In this document: positions 9,082 through 16,177 of the stretch, in pieces
Layout: every line of letters starts with the position of its first letter
How positions within the stretch are numbered: position 1 is the first letter of the stretch
The notes under the pieces: generated by a model
Database searches by the model: none
What the model was told of the DNA's origin: nothing
The model's input: only the letters and a program-made list of their open reading frames with translations
Assembly (NCBI GenBank): GCA_016930235.1
Contig: JAFGHI010000009.1
Coordinates: 1 to 48,499, forward strand
Length of the DNA: 48,499 nucleotides
Direction of reading: 5' to 3'
DNA from: Candidatus Omnitrophota bacterium
Lineage (GTDB): Bacteria; Omnitrophota; Omnitrophia; Omnitrophales; Aquincolibacteriaceae
Position numbers and translations under genes: made by a program

Positions 9082-9097
9082 GGATCAAAGGAGATCC
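9082..9097 (+). promoter_or_regulatory. Ribosome site within a hairpin loop
   Basis: GGATC and GATCC pair over the loop AAAGGA, so the AAAGGAG ribosome site of the cysteine-rich protein gene is in the loop and first stem base. The stem has five pairs and could modulate translation, but it is short enough to be chance. Confidence 0.3.
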
Positions 9098-9104
9098 CCA
9101 TAAG

Positions 9105-9536
9105 ATGCTAAAAATGTTTTGCCTTGCGGCGATTATTCTATTTTGGAGCATGGGGAGTATTGCCTACGGACAATTTTTTGATGAGGGCATGACGAAAAGG
9201 CAGGAAGCTGTAGACGAGGCTATTCGCGCATGTGACATGCAAGTTGAAGGAAACACGTGCGAAGTCACAGGCTCCGATGGCATATCAACCCTTTCGGGAA
9301 CTTGCGAATCTCGTCGCGGTCGGCTTGTATGTATTCCTTTGGGAAAAGAAGGGCAGGCTTTGGAACCTAGTCAAATAGAAAGCCGTCAAAGACAAACCGG
9401 TTCCCCCGAAGAATCCATCAAAGCCTGTGAGGATGCGTTTACTGGAAGCCTATGTTCTTTCGAGACTGCCCGCCGTGTGGTTGACGGATTATGCACAGAC
9501 ATCCAGGGCCAGCTTGTTTGTATCCCTCAGAATTGA
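9105..9536 (+). CDS. Secreted cysteine-rich protein with two repeat units
   Basis: A 143-residue exported protein with a signal peptide at about residues 1-22 (cleavage likely after AYG). The mature part contains two copies of one unit, about residues 38-78 and 103-141. Each has the pattern A-[IC]-x-A-C, then G-x-x-C, then G-x-C, then G-[RQ]-LVCIP, giving four conserved cysteines per unit. These could form two disulfides per unit in the periplasm or outside the cell. The name of the repeat family is not recognised with certainty. The ribosome site lies in a small hairpin loop (see separate entry). It is the last of the three small exported proteins before the hom operon. Confidence 0.75.
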   Translation: MLKMFCLAAIILFWSMGSIAYGQFFDEGMTKRQEAVDEAIRACDMQVEGNTCEVTGSDGISTLSGTCESRRGRLVCIPLGKEGQALEPSQIESRQRQTGSPEESIKACEDAFTGSLCSFETARRVVDGLCTDIQGQLVCIPQN

Positions 9537-9608
9537 CTTCAGAGAGATCTTCCTATTTTGAATTAAGGGAGTCATAAGTTAAACGGTTTTTCCATCTTCT
9601 CTGGAGGG

Positions 9609-9655
9609 GGTATTTTAAGAGTGAAATACCGATAGAATATGATGTGGCATCATAT
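9609..9655 (+). promoter_or_regulatory. Two inverted repeats upstream of the hom promoter
   Basis: The first is GGTATTT / AAATACC (9609-9630) with an 8-base loop. The second is ATATGATG / CATCATAT (9637-9655) with a 3-base centre. Both are perfect, and they lie 25 to 70 bases before the predicted -35 of hom. They could be regulator sites for the threonine operon or end-of-transcript structures for the preceding gene. No T-run follows. Confidence 0.4.
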
Positions 9656-9680
9656 CTTACGAAAGGGTTCCTAACCCCGA

Positions 9681-9709
9681 TTGCTTTTTCGATTAGGCTG
9701 CGATATACT
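9681..9709 (+). promoter_or_regulatory. Promoter of the hom operon
   Basis: TTGCTT and TATACT are exactly 17 bases apart, about 50 bases before the hom start. The short leader leaves little room for a leader-peptide attenuator. Confidence 0.6.
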
Positions 9710-9761
9710 ACCTTTCTTATAATCTTAACTCTGTATAAAACCTTCATTTAGGGAAAATGTC

Positions 9762-11057
9762 ATGAAAACGCTCAGAATCGGATTGCTTGGTTTAGGACAA
9801 ATCGGTGGCGGGCTTTATAAGTTGCTTCGGTCAAAGAAAGAGCAGTACAAGCGGGAGCTTGGTATCTCACTTGAATTAGCGAAAGTGGCGGATATTGACC
9901 GAAAGAAGCAGCGGGAACTTAAAATCCCAAAATCGGTTTTTACAACCGATGCTTGGGATGTCGTAAGAGATCCTTCGCTTGATGTCATCGTTGAACTTAT
10001 TGGGGGAACGAAGATTGCCCGCGAACTTGTGAAGGAATCCATGAAATATGGCAAAGATGTCGTGACAGCCAATAAGGCTCTGCTTGCCGAATATGGAGAT
10101 GAAATCTTCGAATTGGCCCACGAAATGAATCGGTGGATCCTTTTTGAGGCAAGTGTCGGCGGAGGGATCCCGGTCATTAAGGCTTTACGTGAAGGGCTTG
10201 TGGCCAATCGGATCGATTCGATTCTTTCAATTATTAATGGGACCAGTAATTATATTCTGTCGAAAATGACGGAGACCGGAGCGGATTTTGAAGAAGCTCT
10301 CAAAGAAGCTCAGCAAAAAGGTTATGCAGAATCGGACCCAACGCTTGATATCGATGGCTCGGACGCTGCTCATAAGCTGGCGATTCTTGCCCGTTTTGCT
10401 TTTGGCGGCCGGGTAAAGTTCAGTCATATTTATTGCGAAGGGATTTCGAAAATCAGAAGTGAGGATATTCTCTTTGCAAAAGAACTGGGATATCGGATCA
10501 AGCTCCTTGCCATTGCTAAGGCAATGCACGGTGGCATTGAAGCCCGTGTCCAACCGACGTTACTTCCAGAATCACATATTCTAGCCAATGTGAATGGTTC
10601 ATTTAATGCCATTCTGATGCGGGGAGATGAGGTCGGGGATGTTCTTTTTTATGGACGGGGTGCTGGTTCCGGACCGACCGCAAGTGCGGTTTTCAGCAAT
10701 CTAATTGATATCGCACTCAGGGAAGGCAGCCGGTTTGGAGATCGGACGATGATGATGAGGGGGATCCGTGGAAATTTAAAGATTAAGAATATTTCTTCCA
10801 TCCTTTCACGGTATTATTTGAGATTTTATGTTGTTGATAAACCGGGGGTCTTGGCCAGAATTTCGCAGGTGCTCGGCAAACATCGGATCAGCATTTCGGA
10901 TGTCATTCAGAAAGAAAGAAGTGAGGGGAATGTTGTTCCGCTTTATCTTCTGACGCATGATGCTCATGAAAATGATGTGAGAAAGGCTATTCATGCCATT
11001 GACCGGCTACGAATTATCCGCGGCAAATCGCAGCTGATCCGCATCGAAAATAACTAG
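9762..11057 (+). CDS. hom: Homoserine dehydrogenase
   Basis: Reduces aspartate semialdehyde to homoserine with NAD(P)H, the branch step to threonine and methionine. The 431 residues match the usual ACT-containing form. Seen are an N-terminal dinucleotide motif GLLGLGQIGGG (7-17), the family segment SVGGGIPVIKALREGL, GTSNYILSKM, a DPTLDIDGSDAAHKLAIL region, and a C-terminal ACT domain (about 350-425) starting RFYVVDKPGVLARISQV. The ACT domain suggests threonine feedback. It heads the operon, with its own promoter, and thrC follows after 8 bases. Confident call. Confidence 0.96.
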   Translation: MKTLRIGLLGLGQIGGGLYKLLRSKKEQYKRELGISLELAKVADIDRKKQRELKIPKSVFTTDAWDVVRDPSLDVIVELIGGTKIARELVKESMKYGKDVVTANKALLAEYGDEIFELAHEMNRWILFEASVGGGIPVIKALREGLVANRIDSILSIINGTSNYILSKMTETGADFEEALKEAQQKGYAESDPTLDIDGSDAAHKLAILARFAFGGRVKFSHIYCEGISKIRSEDILFAKELGYRIKLLAIAKAMHGGIEARVQPTLLPESHILANVNGSFNAILMRGDEVGDVLFYGRGAGSGPTASAVFSNLIDIALREGSRFGDRTMMMRGIRGNLKIKNISSILSRYYLRFYVVDKPGVLARISQVLGKHRISISDVIQKERSEGNVVPLYLLTHDAHENDVRKAIHAIDRLRIIRGKSQLIRIENN

Positions 11058-11065
11058 GATGACTT

Positions 11066-12139
11066 ATGGGATCTTACGCGGTTAAGAAAATAGGGGTGAT
11101 CGAACGTTATCAGGAGTTTCTTCCGGTTACCGAAAAGACCCCGATCATATCTCTGAATGAAGGGAATACACCTCTTATTCTTGCTGAGGCATTGCCTTGT
11201 GAATTAGGATTAAAGGATGTTCGAATTTATTATAAGTTTGAAGGGTTGAATCCCACGGGTTCTTTTAAGGATCGCGGTATGACGATGGCCATTTCAAAGG
11301 CCCTGGAAGAAAAAGCGACGGCCGTTATATGTGCTTCGACGGGCAACACTTCTGCTTCCGCGGCGGCCTTTGCGGCCCGGTCCGGTTTAAAGTGTTACGT
11401 TTTGATTCCGGAGGGCAAGATCGCCAAGGGTAAACTAATGCAAGCCTACCGTTATGGGGCCAAAGTCATTATGATCCGGGGGAATTTCGATCAAGCGCTA
11501 AAGCTTGTCCGGGAAATTGGGGAGGAAGGAAGCGTTACCATTGTTAATTCAATCAACCCGTTTAGAATTCAGGGACAGAAGACGGCAGCTTTTGAGATTA
11601 TTGACGATTTGGGAGATGCACCCGAGTATCACGTTATTCCCGTAGGTAATGCAGGGAACATTACATCTTACTGGTTGGGCTATCAGGAGTATAAAAAGGC
11701 GGGGAAGTCAAAAGTGCTTCCGAAAATGCTGGGATTTCAAGCGGCGGGTGCTGCCCCGATCGTTCATGGGCACCCCGTTGAGAAGCCTGAAACGATTGCA
11801 ACGGCGATTCGAATAGGTAATCCGGCGAGTTGGAAGAGTGCTGAGGCTGCACGGGATGAATCGGGAGGTCTTATTGAAGCCGTGACCGATGAGGAAATTG
11901 GGAGGGCTTACCGATTTATTGCTGAACGGGACGGTGTTTTTGCCGAACCAGCTTCGGCAGCGGCAGTGGCCGGCTTTATTAAATTAGCAAAAAGGAATTA
12001 TTTTAAGCCGAAAACAAAAATTGTGATTACGCTAACAGGTTCAGGGTTGAAGGATCCTGATTATGCTTTGAGTTTCGACGATCCGATCGAATCGGTGGAG
12101 CCTGAGCTCGAAGCCGTTAAGGAGATTATGGAAAAATGA
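11066..12139 (+). CDS. thrC: Threonine synthase
   Basis: PLP enzyme that turns O-phosphohomoserine into threonine, 357 residues. The PLP lysine is K68 in NPTGSFKDRG, and a phosphate-binding glycine loop PVGNAGN is seen mid-protein. ASTGNTSASAAAFAARSG matches fold-type II synthases of the shorter bacterial class. The gene overlaps the next one by four bases (ATGA), which implies translational coupling. The substrate must be made by a homoserine kinase. The only candidate in the operon is the following gene, which appears to lack several metal-binding residues. Confidence 0.95.
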   Translation: MGSYAVKKIGVIERYQEFLPVTEKTPIISLNEGNTPLILAEALPCELGLKDVRIYYKFEGLNPTGSFKDRGMTMAISKALEEKATAVICASTGNTSASAAAFAARSGLKCYVLIPEGKIAKGKLMQAYRYGAKVIMIRGNFDQALKLVREIGEEGSVTIVNSINPFRIQGQKTAAFEIIDDLGDAPEYHVIPVGNAGNITSYWLGYQEYKKAGKSKVLPKMLGFQAAGAAPIVHGHPVEKPETIATAIRIGNPASWKSAEAARDESGGLIEAVTDEEIGRAYRFIAERDGVFAEPASAAAVAGFIKLAKRNYFKPKTKIVITLTGSGLKDPDYALSFDDPIESVEPELEAVKEIMEK

Positions 12140-13332
12140 AATATATCATGATTGCAATCCCAGGAGCCGCAGATTATCCTGCCGAAGAACTCGGCGGGAA
12201 AACACCTCTCGAAGTGGGGAAAGTCCCGAACCTTAATTATTTTTCGAAGATTGGACGGAGTGGGCAGGTAAATCTATTGCCGGAAAGGCTTGAGCCTTCT
12301 TCGGATGTCTCCTTTTTGGAATTTTTAGGGTATGAGGCCGAAAAGGTGTATCCGGGCAGAGGCCCCTTAGAGGCCGCCAATTTAGAATTAAAGCTAGAGG
12401 CCAATGAAATTGCTTTTCGAATGAATTTTATTACCGAATCGGATGGGATCTTGGCGGATCCGACCGGTGGGAGAATTACCACAAAGGAAGCCAAAGCCCT
12501 TGTTAGTTTTTTAAATAAAAAAGTTGCAAGTGATTTTGTCCGGTTTTTTCCGGGGGCGGAGTATCGCCATGTTGCCGTGATTAAAGACTCCCATGGGTTT
12601 GCCGCCCTCTCCGCAAAAACAAAATCTCCTGACACAATCATTGGAGAAAAGATTTCAGAAAATTTCCCGATTGGCCCAGGCGAAGAGCTTTTAAGAAAAT
12701 TGATGTTTGATGCTAAATTGCTTTTACAGGATCATGAAATTAATCAAGTGCGTGTGGATTTACAGGAGAATCCTGCCAATATGATCTGGCTTTGGGGGCA
12801 GGGACAAAAACCGGAACTTGAGTCTTTTCAAAAGCGTTACGGAATTTCAGGCGCCTTGGTGGCGGGGACTGAATATGCTAAGGGGATAGCGAGACTTGCC
12901 AAATTAACCGTGGTAGATGTTCAGGGAAGCACCGGCAATTTGGAAACAGACTATGAAAAAAAAGGCGAAGCCCTGATGGAAGTTTTGGAGGAAAAGGATT
13001 TTACCTGTGTCCATTTAGGGGCTTGTGATGAGGCTTCTCGGTTGGGTGACCTTAAGGGAAAGATTTCGGCACTCGAAGCGATGGATTTTTTTATTTTCTC
13101 GAAGGTCAAAAAGTTCTTGGAAGATAAGAAAAATGTTCGAATCGTTATTTCTCCTTGCCACTATGCCTTGTGGAAAACAAAAACACATACGCGTGGATCT
13201 GTGCCTTTTGTTTTAGCCGGGAAAAATGTGACACCCGATGATATTGAAAAATATTCTGAAGTGGCAGCAAAGACTTCGGATCTCAAAATTTCAAAAGGAT
13301 CCGAGTGGATGAAATTGTTTTTAAAAAAGTGA
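12136..13332 (+). CDS. ApgM/ThrB2-family protein (alkaline phosphatase superfamily) with lost metal ligands
   Basis: A 398-residue relative of archaeal-type cofactor-independent phosphoglycerate mutase. In threonine operons such proteins are predicted homoserine kinases (ThrB2). Family framework is clear: ADYPAEELGGKTPLEV near 12-27, LGYEAEKVYPGRGPLEA, and a C-terminal THTRGSVPF. The expected catalytic serine is kept (S56 in PSSD), as are D298, H342 and H351. Other metal-binding positions are changed: the usual DG aspartate is Pro at residue 9, the histidine of DEAGH is Arg at 302, and the aspartate of PDH is Cys at 341. The alignment at these points needs no gaps. It may be a pseudoenzyme or an enzyme with altered chemistry. 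Position between thrC and lysC supports a threonine-pathway role; activity is uncertain. Confidence 0.85.
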   Translation: MKYIMIAIPGAADYPAEELGGKTPLEVGKVPNLNYFSKIGRSGQVNLLPERLEPSSDVSFLEFLGYEAEKVYPGRGPLEAANLELKLEANEIAFRMNFITESDGILADPTGGRITTKEAKALVSFLNKKVASDFVRFFPGAEYRHVAVIKDSHGFAALSAKTKSPDTIIGEKISENFPIGPGEELLRKLMFDAKLLLQDHEINQVRVDLQENPANMIWLWGQGQKPELESFQKRYGISGALVAGTEYAKGIARLAKLTVVDVQGSTGNLETDYEKKGEALMEVLEEKDFTCVHLGACDEASRLGDLKGKISALEAMDFFIFSKVKKFLEDKKNVRIVISPCHYALWKTKTHTRGSVPFVLAGKNVTPDDIEKYSEVAAKTSDLKISKGSEWMKLFLKK

Positions 13333-13367
13333 TAATTTAAGGTTGTGTTTTTAGGAGGTTTTGACCG

Positions 13368-14609
13368 ATGGCGGTGATTGTTCAGAAATACGGTGGTTCA
13401 TCTGTTGCGAATGTTGAGCGCATTAAGCATGTCGCGAAAAGAATTGTCAAAACAAAAAAAGCCGGACATCAATTGGTTGTGGTCGTCTCAGCATTAGGGG
13501 ATACAACCGATGAACTTATTGAGCTTGTTTATCAAATTACGAAGACTCCCAGCGAACGTGAAATGGATATGCTTTTATCGACGGGGGAACAGGTGTCGGT
13601 CGCTATTTTAGCGATTGCAATTCAAGAGTTAGGTGTTAAGGCCATGTCGTTTACGGGACCCCAGGTCGGCATTTTAACGGATAAGTTTCATACAAAAGCG
13701 CGAATTTTGGATATTAACAACAAGAGAATTAAAGAGGCCTTGCGAGAGGGAAACGTTGTGATTGTAGCGGGATTTCAGGGGAAAACCAAGACCGAGGAGA
13801 TTACGACCTTAGGCCGGGGAGGTTCTGATCTTACCGCAGTGGCGCTTGCTAAAAGCCTCAAAGCACGTTATTGTGAAATATGCACCGATGTGGACGGTGT
13901 TTTAACCGCTGATCCACGGATTGTTCCGGAGGCGCGGTTAATTGAAAAAATCAGTTATGATGAAATTTTAGAATTAGCGTCTTTAGGGGCCAAGGTGATG
14001 CATTCCCGTTCCGTGGAAGTGGGAAAGAAATTTAATGTCCCGATTTATGTACGAAACTCTATGCGGGAAAGCAAAGGGACTTTAATTACAAAGGAGACCA
14101 AGAAAATGGAGGACATTGTTGTTAGCGGAGTTGCTCTTGCTGAGGATGAGGCCAAGATTACTATTTTTAACGTTCCGGATCGCCCCGGAATCGCTGCGAA
14201 GATATTCGCGAAGCTTGCCCAAGCCAATATTAATGTGGATATGATTATTCAGAACAAAACCCAGACCAACATTACGGATATTTCTTTTACGGTGTTTAAA
14301 AGTGAGCTGACAAGGTCTTTGCCGGTTGTCAAAAAGGTGGCAAAAGAGATCGGCGCGAAGCAGATCCTATGCGACCAAAACATCGCTAAAGTCAGCGTCG
14401 TTGGGATCGGTATGCGTGCGCATTCAGGAATTGCAGCGAAGATGTTTGAGACGCTTGCGAAACGAAAAATCAACATTGACATGATTTCGACTTCTGAGAT
14501 CAAAATTTCTTGTGTTGTTGCCGGAGATAAGGGGAAAGCTGCTCTTCGAGCCGTTCATCAAGCATTTGGGTTGAGCGGTAAATCATTAGGGAAAAAGAGA
14601 AAAAAATGA
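13368..14609 (+). CDS. lysC: Aspartate kinase
   Basis: Phosphorylates aspartate, the first step to lysine, threonine, methionine and diaminopimelate. At 413 residues it has the length of the single-function class with a full regulatory region. Motifs are QKYGGSSVANVERI at the N-terminus, the STGEQVS segment, a GRGGSDLTAVALA substrate loop, and the DVDGVLTADPR nucleotide region. The C-terminal part carries two ACT domains (about 265-335 and 345-405), including VPDRPGIAAKIF, so feedback by lysine and/or threonine is likely. A good ribosome site (AGGAGG) stands 8 bases before the start. The last codons overlap the start of cimA as ATGA. Confidence 0.96.
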   Translation: MAVIVQKYGGSSVANVERIKHVAKRIVKTKKAGHQLVVVVSALGDTTDELIELVYQITKTPSEREMDMLLSTGEQVSVAILAIAIQELGVKAMSFTGPQVGILTDKFHTKARILDINNKRIKEALREGNVVIVAGFQGKTKTEEITTLGRGGSDLTAVALAKSLKARYCEICTDVDGVLTADPRIVPEARLIEKISYDEILELASLGAKVMHSRSVEVGKKFNVPIYVRNSMRESKGTLITKETKKMEDIVVSGVALAEDEAKITIFNVPDRPGIAAKIFAKLAQANINVDMIIQNKTQTNITDISFTVFKSELTRSLPVVKKVAKEIGAKQILCDQNIAKVSVVGIGMRAHSGIAAKMFETLAKRKINIDMISTSEIKISCVVAGDKGKAALRAVHQAFGLSGKSLGKKRKK

Positions 14610-16165
14610 AAAAGATATTGCTCTATGACACGACCTTGCGCGACGGTTCTCAATCCGAAGGAATTAGCTTGTCCTTAAATGACAAGCTCAGGATTGCTAA
14701 AAGATTAGATCAATTTGGGATTGACTATATAGAGGGAGGGTGGCCTGGCTCGAATCCAAAGGATCTCAAATTCTTCCAGGAGGTCAAAAAAATTGGGATT
14801 CGGCATGCCGAAATCGCGGCTTTTGGTTCTACTCGCCGCGCGCATTCGAAAGTTCAGGATGACCAAAATGTCAAAGCCCTCTTAGAAGCTAAGACCAAGG
14901 TTGTAACCGTTTTTGGCAAGTCCTGGGACTTTCATGTGACGGCTGTCTTTAAAACGTCTCTGAAAGAAAATTTGCAGATGATTTATGATACCGTTTCGTA
15001 TATTGAGTCCAAAAAACGAATTGTCATTTACGATGCCGAGCATTTTTTTGATGGGTTCAAAACCAATCCGGACTATGCGATCAAAACCCTACAACAGGCC
15101 TATCGTGCGGGGGCGTCCAACATTACCCTTTGTGATACCAATGGGGGAAGTCTCCCCCATGAAATCCGGCATGCCATTTTAAGGGTTAAACGTTCGATCA
15201 AATGTCCTTTGGGGATTCATTGCCACAATGACTCTGAATTAGGCGTGGCGAATTCCATTCAGGCTGTTGGAGAAGGTTGCGGTTTGGTTCAGGGGACGAT
15301 GAACGGTTATGGAGAAAGATGCGGGAACGCGAATCTCGTCAGTATTATTCCCGTATTGCAGTTGAAGATGGGTAAAAATTGTGTCCCTAAAGGGAAACTA
15401 AAGGAGCTTGCTCAACTTTCGCATTTCGTCGCTGAAGTATGCAATATGCCGCTTGAGATTAATCAGCCCTTTACCGGGCGCTCGGCTTTCGCCCATAAAG
15501 GCGGAGTTCATATTAATGCTATGATCAAAAATGCCAGGACCTATGAGCACATTGAACCTCGCGCTGTCGGAAATCACCGTCGATTTCTCATTTCGGAACT
15601 CGGTGGGAAAACAAATATTATGCTTAAGGCCAAAGAGCTTCAGATGGATCTTGCTAAAGAATCTCCGGAAACAAGAAGGATTTTATCCGAGATCCAAAAA
15701 CTTGAAAATGAGGGATATCAATTTGAAGCAGCTGAAGCGAGCTTTGAATTGCTGGTGCAAAAACTGCTTGGGAAAACTGAGAAGTTTTTTGAGGTCAAAA
15801 GGATTGTGGTTAAATCGGAAGATATTGGTCTAGACAATCCAATCTCAACCGCGGAGGTTAAAATTGCCTCACAGGGGAAGGATCATCATGTTGTTGCGGA
15901 TGGGGATGGCCCTGTCAATGCTTTGGACCTTGCTCTTAGGAAAGCTCTCAAGAAAACATATCCTATTATTGAAGAAACGCGTTTGACAGATTATAAGGTC
16001 CGTGTTGTCAACTCCGAAGCAGGAACCGCTGCTAAGGTTCGTGTTTTTATTGAGTTTCAAGATAAGAATAAAACTTGGACGACGGTCGGCGTTCATGAGA
16101 ATATCATCGAGGCAAGCTGGCAAGCACTCGTGGAAGCTATCGAATATAAACTCATGAAAGGATAA
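14606..16165 (+). CDS. cimA: Citramalate synthase
   Basis: Condenses pyruvate with acetyl-CoA to give (R)-citramalate, the entry to threonine-independent isoleucine synthesis. The 519 residues comprise an HMGL-like TIM barrel, starting LLYDTTLRDGSQSEGIS, and a C-terminal LeuA-type regulatory domain (about 395-515). Barrel motifs include EGGWPGSNPKD, typical of CimA rather than LeuA, GIHCHNDSELGVANS with metal-binding histidines, and AHKGGVHINAM. The separate leuA at 36235 covers isopropylmalate synthesis, so the two paralogues divide the work. Overlap with lysC implies coupled translation. Its place in a threonine operon is notable, since it bypasses threonine as a precursor of isoleucine. 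Confidence 0.93.
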   Translation: MKKILLYDTTLRDGSQSEGISLSLNDKLRIAKRLDQFGIDYIEGGWPGSNPKDLKFFQEVKKIGIRHAEIAAFGSTRRAHSKVQDDQNVKALLEAKTKVVTVFGKSWDFHVTAVFKTSLKENLQMIYDTVSYIESKKRIVIYDAEHFFDGFKTNPDYAIKTLQQAYRAGASNITLCDTNGGSLPHEIRHAILRVKRSIKCPLGIHCHNDSELGVANSIQAVGEGCGLVQGTMNGYGERCGNANLVSIIPVLQLKMGKNCVPKGKLKELAQLSHFVAEVCNMPLEINQPFTGRSAFAHKGGVHINAMIKNARTYEHIEPRAVGNHRRFLISELGGKTNIMLKAKELQMDLAKESPETRRILSEIQKLENEGYQFEAAEASFELLVQKLLGKTEKFFEVKRIVVKSEDIGLDNPISTAEVKIASQGKDHHVVADGDGPVNALDLALRKALKKTYPIIEETRLTDYKVRVVNSEAGTAAKVRVFIEFQDKNKTWTTVGVHENIIEASWQALVEAIEYKLMKG

Positions 16166-16177
16166 AGCTAGTTAGAA

